Source of the DNA: Pleomorphochaeta sp964545735
GTDB lineage: Bacteria > Spirochaetota > Spirochaetia > Sphaerochaetales > Sphaerochaetaceae
Length of the DNA: 56,199 nucleotides
Assembly (NCBI GenBank): GCA_964545735.1
Contig: CAZJGS010000004.1
Location: 1-56,199, forward strand
Direction of reading: 5' to 3'
The notes below the pieces were generated by a model. That model was not told the DNA's origin. It saw only the letters and a program-made list of their open reading frames with translations, and did no database searches. The position numbers and the translations under genes are program-made. Each line of letters begins with the position of its first letter. Position 1 is the first letter of the stretch. Shown here one piece after another: positions 27,485 to 37,034 of this stretch.

Positions 27485-28575
27485 TGAAAATTTTAAACAG
27501 ATATATTATTGAAAGTGTATTAAAAATATTATTTATAACCATTTTCTTAACAACTTTATTATTATTGATTGTTGACTTATTCTCTAACTTTGACTCATAC
27601 GCTCAAAACAATGTTTCGATGAGAATAATTTTTAACATTACGATTAAATATTTACCAGAAGCAATAATTATTGTATTACCTCCAGCAACATTATTCTCAA
27701 TTACATTCTTTTTATCACAGATGTTTTATAATAATGAAATTATTGCACTTCTATCCAGCGGCATTTCATTAAGATCAATTTATAAACCAATCGTTATTAT
27801 GATGCTTATTGTTTCGTCTTTAGCTTTTATTTCTAATGAGATTGTTGTTTTACAATCAACATTAGATAGGCAACAATTAAAAAATAAAATTTTTAATATA
27901 AATTATAATTTGGACAATACAAATATTGGTTTAATTGATTCCTTAAATAACAATATAATATATGCAAATAGTTATGTAGAAAAAAATAAAACTTTGTATG
28001 ATGTTATCATTGTACAAAAAGATGAATTTAACAATGTAATAGCACGATACGATTGTAAGAAGGCTGTATACAATGATGATAACAAAGATTGGATATTATT
28101 TGATGTTGTTATTAGTAATATAAAAAATGATAATGTTGAAATAGTTGAAGCAAAGACTTATGAAAATAGGTTAATAGCGCTAGAGCCTAATTTATTTAGA
28201 AATTTATCCTCAGATTTAGCAACCATGCAATTATCTAGTGCAATTAAATACTTAAATATACAAAAAAAAGTTAATCTAAGATTGTGGTATGAAAATCTTA
28301 GCCAATTTTTAGAAAGAATATCGGCTCCATTTGCTGCTTTTATTATGACTATTATTGCTTGTAGTATTGATTATAAGGGGAAAAAGAATGTATTTTTGTT
28401 TTCAATATTCAATTCGGTTATTATAGCAGTAATATATTATGTTAGTAAAATGGTTTTTCAATTAGTTTCAAAACAAGGATTGATAAATCCATTTATTGGA
28501 GTATTAATTCCATATTTTATTGTATTATTGGTACCTCTAATATTAAATAGTATTAAAAAATATACACGCAGTTAA
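27484..28575 (+). CDS. lptG: LptF/LptG-family permease (second copy)
   Basis: Partner of the preceding permease. 363 residues from the ATG at 27484, which overlaps the upstream stop (TAATG) and follows GGAGAAATTA; the frame is open further upstream inside lptF, but that is not a start. N-terminal helices, the coupling loop YNNEIIALLSSGISLRSIYKPI (about 78-97), a periplasmic domain and C-terminal helices. Which of the two is LptF and which LptG cannot be settled from the sequence by eye. The same pair precedes tgt in Borrelia. Confidence 0.87.
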   Translation: MKILNRYIIESVLKILFITIFLTTLLLLIVDLFSNFDSYAQNNVSMRIIFNITIKYLPEAIIIVLPPATLFSITFFLSQMFYNNEIIALLSSGISLRSIYKPIVIMMLIVSSLAFISNEIVVLQSTLDRQQLKNKIFNINYNLDNTNIGLIDSLNNNIIYANSYVEKNKTLYDVIIVQKDEFNNVIARYDCKKAVYNDDNKDWILFDVVISNIKNDNVEIVEAKTYENRLIALEPNLFRNLSSDLATMQLSSAIKYLNIQKKVNLRLWYENLSQFLERISAPFAAFIMTIIACSIDYKGKKNVFLFSIFNSVIIAVIYYVSKMVFQLVSKQGLINPFIGVLIPYFIVLLVPLILNSIKKYTRS

Positions 28576-28636
28576 TCATATATTGAATATATTGCAAAGT
28601 TAAAGTAACTTATTACTTGGATAAAAAGGAACAATT

Positions 28637-29758
28637 ATGAAAAAATTATATACAAAATTACATCAAGACAAAGATACCAAAGCTAGAATAGGCTTAGTTG
28701 AATTGGATCATGGAGTTGTAGAAACTCCAGCCTTTATGCCTGTTGGTACTAATGGAACAGTCAAAGGTATTTACCATGATAAAGTAAAGGAAATTGGATA
28801 CAATCTAATTTTAGGTAATACTTATCATTTATATTTAAGGCCTGGAACTGAAGTTTTAGATAGTTTTGGTGGATTGCATAATTTTTCAAACTGGGATGGT
28901 AATATTCTTACTGATAGTGGTGGCTTTCAAGTTTTTTCTTTGTCTAATTTAAGAAAAATAAAAGAAAATGGAGTTCATTTCAAATCTCATATTGATGGAT
29001 CTAAACACATTTTTACTCCTGAAAAAGTTATTGATATACAAAAAAGTATCGGTAGCGATATATGTATGCTACTAGATGTGTGTACACCACCAGACTTACC
29101 TTATAAAGCTGCTAAAGAAGCAATGCAAACCACACACAGTTGGGCTAAGAGAGCTAAAGATTATGGTGATAACTTAGAAGGTTTCAAAGGCAATATGTTT
29201 GGTATTGTACAAGGTAATTTCTATAAAGATTTAAGAAAAGAAAGCGCAGAATTTATATCATCTCTTGATTTTCCAGGCATAGCAATTGGTGGTTTATCTG
29301 TTGGTGAAGAAAAAGAAGCTTTTTATGACTATTTGGGTTATACCAGTGAATTTGTTGATGATAGTAAACCAAGATATGTAATGGGAATAGGCTCTCCTGA
29401 CTATATTTTAAATGCAGTTGAAAATGGTATTGATTTATTCGATTGTGTTTTGGCTACTAGAATGGGACGAAATGGAGCTGTATTCAGTGATGACGGAGTT
29501 GTTACATTAAAAAAAGCTATTCATAAGTTTGATCATAATCCTATTGATGAAGGGTGTTCTTGCTCTGCTTGCCAGAAATATTCAAGAGCCTATATGCATC
29601 ATATGGTTAAAGCAAATGAAATGTTGGGTGGTATGTTGGCAACTGAGCACAATTTAACCTATTTATACAATTTGCTAGCAAAAGTTAGGGTTGCAATAAA
29701 AGAAGATAGGTTTAAACAATTTAAAAAGGATTACCTTGAAAGATTCTACTCAAAATAA
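28637..29758 (+). CDS. tgt: Queuine/preQ1 tRNA-guanine transglycosylase
   Basis: Swaps guanine 34 of Asp, Asn, His and Tyr tRNAs for preQ1. The 373-residue protein has the catalytic DSGGFQVFSL (about 95-104), GIVQGNFYKDLR, AIGGLSVGE and the Zn-binding CSCSACQKYSRAYMHHM (Cys-x-Cys-x2-Cys...His). AAAAAGGAACAATT precedes the ATG. With queA at 3.9 kb this gives two steps of queuosine formation in one window. It overlaps murJ by 23 bases. Confidence 0.97.
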   Translation: MKKLYTKLHQDKDTKARIGLVELDHGVVETPAFMPVGTNGTVKGIYHDKVKEIGYNLILGNTYHLYLRPGTEVLDSFGGLHNFSNWDGNILTDSGGFQVFSLSNLRKIKENGVHFKSHIDGSKHIFTPEKVIDIQKSIGSDICMLLDVCTPPDLPYKAAKEAMQTTHSWAKRAKDYGDNLEGFKGNMFGIVQGNFYKDLRKESAEFISSLDFPGIAIGGLSVGEEKEAFYDYLGYTSEFVDDSKPRYVMGIGSPDYILNAVENGIDLFDCVLATRMGRNGAVFSDDGVVTLKKAIHKFDHNPIDEGCSCSACQKYSRAYMHHMVKANEMLGGMLATEHNLTYLYNLLAKVRVAIKEDRFKQFKKDYLERFYSK

Positions 29759-31265
29759 ACAAAAATCTAAAGATTCTTCTTTATTAATGTTACTCACATT
29801 AGTATCGAGAATATTAGGTATTATTAAGGCACGTGTGATTACAACAGCTTTTGGTGCTACATCAACAGCTGATGTAATTAATGTAGCTTTTTTGTTTCCC
29901 AATAATTTAAGAAAAATCTTTGCGGAAGGTGCAATGACCTCTGCTTTTATACCAAGCTTTTCGAAATCCGTTGAAAAAAATTATAGAAATACATTACTAA
30001 GCATAATGCTTAGTGCCCAACTATTCATATTTTCTATTATTATCATTATATTTGTATTTTTTAGCAAACAAATTTTTTCATTTATTACAGATTTTAATGG
30101 TGATGAATTACAACTAGGGGCAAGCTTATTGCCATATTTTATGGCATTTTTAGCATTTATTTCGATAGCTAATGTATTTTCTGCAGTTTTACAAACTGAT
30201 AAACAATTTCTATTTTATGGAATAGCTCCACTGTTTTATTCTATTACCTTGATAATTTTTTTATTATTATTTAGTGATAAATTTGATGCTATGGCAATGG
30301 CCTATGGTGTTTTATTAGCTAGTATAATTCAATTTGCTTTTACTTTTGCAATTGTTTTTAAAAAGGGTTATAGGGTAAAGTTAAATATAAATTTTAAAAA
30401 TAATGAGTTTAAGAAAATTTTAAAAACCTGGATTATTGTTGTAGGATCTGCAATTACTACTATATTTGCGCAGCAGTTTTCAGTTTTTTTAGCCTCATCA
30501 TTAAGTACTGGAAACGCCACAGCCTTTTCTAATTCTTTAATTTTCTTTTCCACTCCCTATGGAATTGTTTATACAGGGATTGTAACAGTGGTTTATCCCT
30601 TATTATCTCAAAATTACTGTAGTAATCAAAAGAAAGAATTTAAAGATAATTTAGCTTACGGTATTGATGGAATGATTAATTTATTCATCCCAGCTACTAT
30701 TTTATTAATATTTTTGAGTAAAGAATTTGTTGCTGTTTTATTGCAAAATGGTAAATTTACTTTTGCTGACACACTATTAACAGCATCAGTAATTAATTTT
30801 TTAGTTTTAGGATTAACTATTATAGGCTTGAATGCCCTGTTAAATAGAGCCTTATTAGCCAAAGATATGGCCAAGTTATCATTTAAAATAACTGTGATTC
30901 AGGCAATAATTGATGTTATTCTGTCTTTTATACTAATAAAAAAGATTGGAATCATTGCATTACCAATTGCAAATACAATTTCGTTTTGTATTACTCTTAT
31001 ATTGCATTTTATATATTTAAAAAATGATATTGATTTTAAACATACTTTATTTGTTTTTTTTAAAACTCTGATTGCAAATTTACCATTTCTCGCTATTTTG
31101 ATTGCTTATAAGTTTTTTACTCCAATTTGGTATCAAAGTGGCTCTACTTTAAAAAATTTTATCATAATAATAGTATTGAATTTAGGGTTAGCTATAATAT
31201 TATTGTTTTCTTATTCCGTTTTTAAAATACCATTTATTGAATATTTTCATAAAAGAAGAAAATAG
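29736..31265 (+). CDS. murJ: Lipid II flippase MurJ
   Basis: Moves the peptidoglycan precursor lipid II across the inner membrane. The 509-residue protein begins at a TTG with AAAAAGGA five bases upstream, inside the end of tgt. It has about 14 predicted membrane segments and the family signatures SRILGIIKARVITTAFGAT and ADVINVAFLFPNNLRKIFAEGAMTSAFIPSF in separate N-terminal blocks (FPNNLRKIFAEGAMTSAF at about 51-68). Length is normal. The tgt-murJ order also occurs in Borrelia. Confidence 0.95.
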   Translation: MKDSTQNKQKSKDSSLLMLLTLVSRILGIIKARVITTAFGATSTADVINVAFLFPNNLRKIFAEGAMTSAFIPSFSKSVEKNYRNTLLSIMLSAQLFIFSIIIIIFVFFSKQIFSFITDFNGDELQLGASLLPYFMAFLAFISIANVFSAVLQTDKQFLFYGIAPLFYSITLIIFLLLFSDKFDAMAMAYGVLLASIIQFAFTFAIVFKKGYRVKLNINFKNNEFKKILKTWIIVVGSAITTIFAQQFSVFLASSLSTGNATAFSNSLIFFSTPYGIVYTGIVTVVYPLLSQNYCSNQKKEFKDNLAYGIDGMINLFIPATILLIFLSKEFVAVLLQNGKFTFADTLLTASVINFLVLGLTIIGLNALLNRALLAKDMAKLSFKITVIQAIIDVILSFILIKKIGIIALPIANTISFCITLILHFIYLKNDIDFKHTLFVFFKTLIANLPFLAILIAYKFFTPIWYQSGSTLKNFIIIIVLNLGLAIILLFSYSVFKIPFIEYFHKRRK

Positions 31266-31278
31266 AAGCACATGTGTC

Positions 31279-31306
31279 TTTACATATGTTTTAAATCTCA
31301 TATAAT
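31279..31306 (+). promoter_or_regulatory. Promoter of the cupin gene
   Basis: TTTACA (31279-31284), 16 bases, TATAAT (31301-31306), then 29 bases to the ATG with AGGAG before it. Confidence 0.7.
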
Positions 31307-31335
31307 AAAGACAAATTAGATGTAGGAGAAAATAC

Positions 31336-31662
31336 ATGATAGAAAAAATTTTTACTATAAGTGATAGCAATATTCCCGTAACAGAAGCCGTTATAAAAGA
31401 TGATAATATCAATTTCATGCATATGGTATTTGAAGAGGGTGGTGTTCTGAAAACGCACTACTCAAATGCAAATTTGTATATGACTGTAGTTAAAGGTACA
31501 CTCTCCATAAGCTTAGATGATGGAGAATATAGGAAATATGAAAAAAATACTGTCTTAAACATTCCTTTTAAGACTAAAATGAATGTACAAAACCATGATA
31601 AAGATATTTTAGAGTTGTATGTACTAAAAACACCAGCTCCAGGAAATTCCTGTTACAAATAA
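31336..31662 (+). CDS. Small cupin-domain protein
   Basis: 108 residues, a single conserved beta-barrel of the cupin type: FEEGGVLKTHYSNANLYMTVVKGTLSISLDDGE is cupin motif 1-like (GGVLKTHYSNANLY, only one of the usual metal-binding His kept) and NTVLNIPFKTKMNVQN is motif 2-like. The function is unknown; metal binding is doubtful because most canonical ligands are missing. It stands alone with its own promoter and a strong terminator shared with greA. Confidence 0.8.
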   Translation: MIEKIFTISDSNIPVTEAVIKDDNINFMHMVFEEGGVLKTHYSNANLYMTVVKGTLSISLDDGEYRKYEKNTVLNIPFKTKMNVQNHDKDILELYVLKTPAPGNSCYK

Positions 31663-31669
31663 AAAAATA

Positions 31670-31704
31670 GACCCAAAGGTATTTAATCTTTGGGTCTTGT
31701 TTTT
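31670..31704. terminator. Bidirectional terminator between the cupin gene and greA
   Basis: GACCCAAAG (31670-31678) pairs perfectly with CTTTGGGTC (31688-31696), 9-base loop, then TTGTTTTT on the plus strand and a run of seven A residues on the other side for the minus strand. It separates two convergent genes. Confidence 0.9.
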
Positions 31705-31717
31705 ATAGTTTTAATAA

Positions 31718-34438
31718 TTAAATAGCAACTTCTATTTTCAATACTTTGAAATCAAAAGGAGTTTCATTAACAGTAAATTTAATATGATCTCCAACTTTAC
31801 GATTAAGAAGGTTGGAGCCTAAAGGTGCCAATCTGTTTATAATGTTATTTGAAGGGTCAGCTTCCCAAGATCCCAATATTTTGTAGGAAACTTCAACATT
31901 AGTATTATTATCAAAAAGAGTAACTCTAGTGCCATATGCTACTTTTTCATCAGTAACAGATGCTGGAGATATTATAGAAGCTCTTTCTATCTCATCAACC
32001 AAGTTAATCAAATGTGAATTTAACATACGTTGTTTTTCTTTAGCATATTTATATTCACTATTTTCTTTTAAATCACCCAATTCTCTAGCTTCACCAATTT
32101 CTTTTGCAATTTCTGGAAGTTGTGTATGCTGTACATTATAAAGGTCCATTTTTTTAGCATCCATGGTTTCTTTTAAACAGAACAATCCAGTAGGTATAAT
32201 TTCTTCATCCACATTAATATTCTTAGAATTAAAATCAAAATTAGGATATTTTGTAGTTAATTGATGTTTAACCTCAACTTTTTTACCCAAATCTGATTTG
32301 CCTAATGGTAATCGATCTACAAGAGCATATGCTTTTTTACCCTTAATTTCATCACCTTCTTCAATATAAATATAAATTGCTTTTTCATCAAATAATTTTG
32401 ACATTAAAACTTTTACATTTTTACGATTCTCAGTAACATTTTTTTTGTTTTCGATTAGTTTTAACAAATAATCTAAAAGAGATAAAGCAGTAAATAGTAA
32501 TTGTTCTGATGAAATACCATTGGTTTCCCAAGCTTTAAGCGTATAGTTCTTATATAAATACAAGAATACTTGTGATTTGTCTCTATAATTTGCAACACAT
32601 TGTTTGAAAATTCTAGCAAAGCTTTTTGCTTTTTTATTTGATCTAAAAGTATCAGGTATATAGGAAGTTAAGTAATGAGGGAAAAGTTCTAACAAAGTTT
32701 TTTCCCATAAAAGATCAACTTTTACTACATGCTCGATAAACAATTTCTTTAGCTCAGGATCATCAATATGTTTAAAACAATCAACTACATACTCGACACG
32801 TTCATAAAGTGCTACAAATGGCAAACCTTCAGGTAACTTTACAAAGTTCATGCTGTAATTAATAAATAAATCTTGTAGTAATAAATAGCTACTAATTATA
32901 GTGTCACTAACATTGTGAAGGGTAATACTTGTTCCATCACTATTGGTAATATTATTTGAAAAATATGCAACCATCTCTAAGAATGAATCACTTTCAACAT
33001 CACCTTTGTTTAAGACAAAATCACGTAAAACTTTAACTTTACTATAGAATAATTTTTTACTTTTGAAAATATTTAATTGTTTTTCTTCAAACGTAATAGG
33101 TGTACTTCTAAGTGTAAAAGTATCTTTTACATGGGCACTTACACCAAAGAGTGGATTACTCATTAACTCTTTTTTAGCTGCATTAACCCAGGAATTTACT
33201 TCTCTAGTAGTTAATAAAGAAGGTGTTAATTCGCTTTTCATTTCTTTTACAGACGCTCTGTCATTAAAACTAGACATTAAAATTCTTAAGGACCAAGGAA
33301 CATCTGTTTTGATTTTTTCTATTAATTTATCATGAGGAACAACACTTTTAAGTACCCAAATATGTGATTTAGGTAGAGCAACTAAGCTCTTAAAAGCCAT
33401 ATCTGTGGACATAGTTGAACTATCTGAAGGAAAGTCTATAACAACCTTTTTTTCATTAATAGTTTTTATTCTACCGATTTTATTAGTAGATTTTTGAAAA
33501 ATAAAAGTACCTTTATCAAAAGCAATATTTGTTTCAAAATCTTCAATAGCTCTTACGATATCTTTAAAGTTTTTATCATTTAATTTGCTATGATGTAAAC
33601 AAGTGTTTAATCTACCATGATCTTTATATTTAGATTTAACGGCTTTAACTAAGTTATTTCTTGCACCAATATCATCATTGGAATATTCTAAAACTTTTTT
33701 GTAAATTATAATTTTATTATCAATATCTTCTTTATGATAAGTACCTAAAACATTTAATAAAGCAACTGCATATGATTTTCCTACGTGAGTAGATACACGT
33801 TCACAAACACCAATCAAATAACCAAATTCTTCAGGAATAAGTGAAATTAGGGTAGGGAAGCTTTCTTTTATACTCATAGGATCATTTTTAGCAATCAAGC
33901 GATTAATAAGTTTTTTATAATAGTTAATACCATCTTCAACATCAGGGGTATTATCAATTTTTAATTTAAAATCTGCCAAATTTTTTAGTAAAACAGTTTC
34001 AGAATAATCAACTTTGATTAATCTTTCCCAAACTTCATACATTTTTTCTTCATTGCCTTGTTTTTGATAGCTTTCACCTAATAAACGTAAAGCTGGTTTA
34101 CTTTCGTTGACAACGAGTACTAAAGAGCACAAATACTCTACTAAATCACCTCTATTAACTTGTGCAAAGGAAGAGATTAAATCTAAAAATGCAATACTAT
34201 CTTCTTGAGGTCTTGTCAAAAAAGTTACAGCACCTGAGATGTATCTTGCGATTACACTATTTTGATTTTTTTCTTCAAAATGGTCTTCACAAAGTTGTTT
34301 TATTTCAAATATTTCGTCATCAGCAATTTTGCCAATTTGTTGATCTAAATCAACAAAATATTGAATATCACAACTTTGCATAAAGGAAATACTCCACTTC
34401 TCTTCATCTAACATAGTTTGTAATTTTTTCATATTCAT
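31718..34438 (-). CDS. greA: Giant GreA-type transcription elongation factor
   Basis: The C-terminal about 160 residues are a GreA/GreB module: coiled coil with the catalytic acidic tip GEARELGDLKENSEY and the globular FKBP-like domain ending VGDHIKFTVNETPFDFKVLKIEVAI. Such factors stimulate RNA cleavage in backtracked polymerase. Ahead of it are about 740 residues of helical sequence with no recognised enzyme motif, some TPR-like (LLGESYQKQGNEEKMYEVWERLI). A GreA of about 900 residues is typical of spirochaetes (Borrelia, Treponema). I use the ATG at 34438, nine bases after GGAGG, giving about 906 aa; the frame is open to a GTG at 34456. Confidence 0.92.
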   Translation of the reverse strand: MNMKKLQTMLDEEKWSISFMQSCDIQYFVDLDQQIGKIADDEIFEIKQLCEDHFEEKNQNSVIARYISGAVTFLTRPQEDSIAFLDLISSFAQVNRGDLVEYLCSLVLVVNESKPALRLLGESYQKQGNEEKMYEVWERLIKVDYSETVLLKNLADFKLKIDNTPDVEDGINYYKKLINRLIAKNDPMSIKESFPTLISLIPEEFGYLIGVCERVSTHVGKSYAVALLNVLGTYHKEDIDNKIIIYKKVLEYSNDDIGARNNLVKAVKSKYKDHGRLNTCLHHSKLNDKNFKDIVRAIEDFETNIAFDKGTFIFQKSTNKIGRIKTINEKKVVIDFPSDSSTMSTDMAFKSLVALPKSHIWVLKSVVPHDKLIEKIKTDVPWSLRILMSSFNDRASVKEMKSELTPSLLTTREVNSWVNAAKKELMSNPLFGVSAHVKDTFTLRSTPITFEEKQLNIFKSKKLFYSKVKVLRDFVLNKGDVESDSFLEMVAYFSNNITNSDGTSITLHNVSDTIISSYLLLQDLFINYSMNFVKLPEGLPFVALYERVEYVVDCFKHIDDPELKKLFIEHVVKVDLLWEKTLLELFPHYLTSYIPDTFRSNKKAKSFARIFKQCVANYRDKSQVFLYLYKNYTLKAWETNGISSEQLLFTALSLLDYLLKLIENKKNVTENRKNVKVLMSKLFDEKAIYIYIEEGDEIKGKKAYALVDRLPLGKSDLGKKVEVKHQLTTKYPNFDFNSKNINVDEEIIPTGLFCLKETMDAKKMDLYNVQHTQLPEIAKEIGEARELGDLKENSEYKYAKEKQRMLNSHLINLVDEIERASIISPASVTDEKVAYGTRVTLFDNNTNVEVSYKILGSWEADPSNNIINRLAPLGSNLLNRKVGDHIKFTVNETPFDFKVLKIEVAI

Positions 34439-34532
34439 ATAATTATTCCTCCGCACAAAATTGACTCCTATTAATATTAGAGCCAGCTAGTCAAATATTT
34501 TATTTTAAAATGTCGAAATTTGCCATTTTGTT

Positions 34533-34588
34533 TTAAGTAAACAAAACCCAAGCAACAGCAATAGCGATGCTCGGGGGCATTTATTTTT
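34533..34588. promoter_or_regulatory. GC-rich hairpin upstream of greA, with a possible 15-codon leader
   Basis: CCC-A-AGCA and TGCT-C-GGG pair with one mismatch across a 13-base loop and are flanked by A/T runs on both sides, so the hairpin could end transcription in either direction. On the minus strand the same bases read as a tiny frame, MPPSIAIAVAWVLFT, at 34533-34580, without a ribosome binding site. Its G+C content stands out from the surrounding DNA. Role unknown. Confidence 0.35.
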
Positions 34589-34990
34589 ACAATTTAAGCC
34601 TATTATATTACAAAAATAACAATTTAGCAATAGTTAAAGTACATATAACAAATAATATTTATTTACAATATTTTATAAAATAAGAATTTAATTACCTACC
34701 AAGTAACAAATTATAAAATTGACAATCAATGGTATCTAACAAGTATTGTAATAACCAGTTAATAATGATTAGAACATCTGCCTAGTGTTTTGTTAAGTAA
34801 ATTACATCAATATTTTTTAATAATTTAAGAGACAATTTCAATATGTTTTTCCAATTTTAGAATTAGTTAAATTGGATTAAAATCATTAAAAATATTTGTT
34901 TAAATACAACACTTGTATAATTTGTTTTAACTGTTTTTTTTTGATTAAGGCTGACATATTAAATAAAGATGGATAGACCATTATTTATAA
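34589..34990. other. Gene-free AT-rich stretch between greA and rpe
   Basis: Very AT-rich, no frame with protein-like composition and no tRNA fold recognised. Several promoter-like boxes occur by chance in such sequence. I see nothing I can name. Confidence 0.5.
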
Positions 34991-34996
34991 TAAAAC

Positions 34997-35026
34997 AATT
35001 GCATTATAATTCAGGTTTATGATATT
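34997..35026 (+). promoter_or_regulatory. Possible promoter of rpe
   Basis: TTGCAT, 18 bases, TATTCT, only about six bases before the rpe ATG. No ribosome binding site lies between, so the message may be leaderless. Confidence 0.4.
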
Positions 35027-35034
35027 CTACAAAT

Positions 35035-35697
35035 ATGAATAATTTAATAGTCTCCCCAAGTATTTTAGCCGCTGATTTTTCTAATATCGTTGCTGAAGTT
35101 ACCTCAATTAAAACAGCTAACGCTGAGTGGGTTCATTTAGATGTAATGGACGGAAATTTCGTACCAAATATTACTTTTGGACCTAAATTTATTAAAGATT
35201 TGAGAAAACACAGTGATTTATATTTTGATGCACACTTGATGATAGAAAACCCTGAAAATTTTATAGAACAATTTGCAAAAGCTGGTTGTGATGGGATTTG
35301 CTTTCATTTTGAAGCTACCAAACATGTACATCGTGCACTACAAATGGTAAAGGCAAATAAAAAAGATGTTGGTATTTCAATAAACCCAGCAACAAGTGTT
35401 GATTTGTTATTACCTATTTTATCTGAACTTGATCAAGTTTTAGTAATGAGTGTCAATCCAGGTTTTGGTGGACAGACTTTTATTGATTATAGTTTAAATA
35501 AAATCAAACAATTACATGCTTTAAAAGTAAAACACGGTTATACTTATAAAATAAATTGTGATGGCGGGGCGGGACTTTCTAATATAATACAATTAAGACA
35601 AGCTGGAATTGATGTAGTAGTTACTGGTTCTGCTTTCTTTGGGGCACAAGATAAAAAAGCTTTTATAAAAGAAATGTGCGATAAAGGTAATTTATAA
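35035..35697 (+). CDS. rpe: Ribulose-phosphate 3-epimerase
   Basis: Interconverts ribulose 5-phosphate and xylulose 5-phosphate in the pentose phosphate pathway. The 220-residue TIM-barrel protein has SPSILAADF (about 6-14), HLDVMDGNFVPNITFGP (metal ligands His and Asp, about 34-50), DAHLMIENPENFI (His ligand), VNPGFGGQTFI and the C-terminal NCDGGAGLSNI and VTGSAFFGA. Length is standard. The start codon has no upstream ribosome binding site (TTCTACAAATATG). It precedes recA by 70 bases. Confidence 0.96.
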   Translation: MNNLIVSPSILAADFSNIVAEVTSIKTANAEWVHLDVMDGNFVPNITFGPKFIKDLRKHSDLYFDAHLMIENPENFIEQFAKAGCDGICFHFEATKHVHRALQMVKANKKDVGISINPATSVDLLLPILSELDQVLVMSVNPGFGGQTFIDYSLNKIKQLHALKVKHGYTYKINCDGGAGLSNIIQLRQAGIDVVVTGSAFFGAQDKKAFIKEMCDKGNL

Positions 35698-35767
35698 TTA
35701 AAGCAATTTATAAGATTATCTATTATTAATAAGTAGCGGTGAATAAGATCATTAGGAGAATATATTA

Positions 35768-36832
35768 ATGGCTAAAAAAAGTATTGAAGCAACACTGGGT
35801 AAACCAACAGATGAAAAACAAAAAAGAGATGCATTAGAAGCTACAAGAACTTCTATTGATAAGCAATTTGGTAAAGGTTCTTTGATGAAACTTGGAGATA
35901 AAGGTGCTTCTCTCGATTTAGAAAGTATTTCAAGTGGATCATTATTATTAGATGAAGCTCTTGGAATAGGTGGATATCCAAAAGGAAGAATTATTGAGAT
36001 ATATGGCCCTGAATCAAGTGGTAAAACAACACTGGCTTTGCATGCTGTAGCAGAAGCTCAGAAAAAAGGTGGTATTGCTGCTTTTATTGATGCAGAACAT
36101 GCATTAGACCCAACTTATGCGGGTGCTTTAGGTGTAAAAATAAATGAATTATGGATTTCTCAACCAGATAATGGTGAACAAGCTTTAGAAATTTGTGAAA
36201 AACTAGTAAGATCCGGTGCTGTAGATATTGTTGTAATTGACTCAGTTGCAGCCTTAACACCTCAAGCTGAAATTGATGGTGAAATGGGAGATTCTCATAT
36301 GGGTCTTCAAGCTAGACTTATGAGTCAAGCTTTGAGAAAATTAACTGGTATTTTATCAAAAAGTAATACAACTATTGTTTTTATTAACCAAATTAGAATG
36401 AAAATTGGTGTAATGTTTGGTAACCCAGAAACTACAACAGGTGGTAATGCATTAAAATTCTATGCTTCTGTAAGATTAGAAGTAAGAAAAATTGAAACAC
36501 TTAATAAAGGTGCCGATAATATTATTGGTAATAGAATCAGAGTTAAAGTCGTAAAAAACAAAGTTTCACCTCCTTTTAAAAAAGTAGAAATGGATTTAAT
36601 TTTTGGTAAGGGTCTAAGCTATATTGGTAGTGTTTTAGATGCTGCTATTAAATATGATTTGATAGATAAGAGTGGATCCTGGTATTCTTATAATGATGAA
36701 AAAATAGGACAAGGAAAAGATAATGCAACAAATTTCTTAACCGATAATCCTGATATAGTGACATTACTAGATAAAAAACTAAGAGATATAATGTTTCCAA
36801 AGAAGATAAAAGTAGAGGAAGAAAAAAAATAA
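35768..36832 (+). CDS. recA: Recombinase RecA
   Basis: Forms filaments on single-stranded DNA, drives strand exchange and activates the SOS response. The 354-residue protein shows Walker A GPESSGKTT (about 80-88), Walker B VDIVVIDSVAAL, loop 1-2 sequences (EIDGEMGDSHMGLQARLMSQ; IRMKIGVMFGNPETTTGGNALKFY) and a short charged C-terminus. The ATG has TTAGGAG upstream. No clear LexA box could be identified before it. In Borrelia, recA and greA are also neighbours. Confidence 0.98.
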   Translation: MAKKSIEATLGKPTDEKQKRDALEATRTSIDKQFGKGSLMKLGDKGASLDLESISSGSLLLDEALGIGGYPKGRIIEIYGPESSGKTTLALHAVAEAQKKGGIAAFIDAEHALDPTYAGALGVKINELWISQPDNGEQALEICEKLVRSGAVDIVVIDSVAALTPQAEIDGEMGDSHMGLQARLMSQALRKLTGILSKSNTTIVFINQIRMKIGVMFGNPETTTGGNALKFYASVRLEVRKIETLNKGADNIIGNRIRVKVVKNKVSPPFKKVEMDLIFGKGLSYIGSVLDAAIKYDLIDKSGSWYSYNDEKIGQGKDNATNFLTDNPDIVTLLDKKLRDIMFPKKIKVEEEKK

Positions 36833-36841
36833 TAGTATAAT

Positions 36842-36872
36842 CAGGGTGCTTAATAAGCACCCTGCATCTTTT
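36842..36872 (+). terminator. Rho-independent terminator after recA
   Basis: CAGGGTGCTT and AAGCACCCTG form a perfect stem with a very short loop, followed by CATCTTTT. Nine bases after the stop codon. Confidence 0.88.
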
Positions 36873-37034
36873 AAAAGACTTGTAACATAAATTAATTATA
36901 ATCAAATGGTGAAAATGCATAGCAAATTGATATTGAAACTATTTTATCAATAAAGTCATATTTAGCACTTTGGATTACAAAACAAGATTCCTGAATTAAC
37001 ACCTAAATTTAAACCACCATATTTAATCCATCCA

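Noticed and set aside
34589..34990. Small RNA gene such as 6S, tmRNA or SRP RNA between greA and rpe
   Set aside because: No conserved core sequence of these RNAs could be found on either strand.
35698..35767. LexA/SOS box before recA
   Set aside because: No convincing palindrome of a known LexA type; the bases are AT-rich without symmetry.
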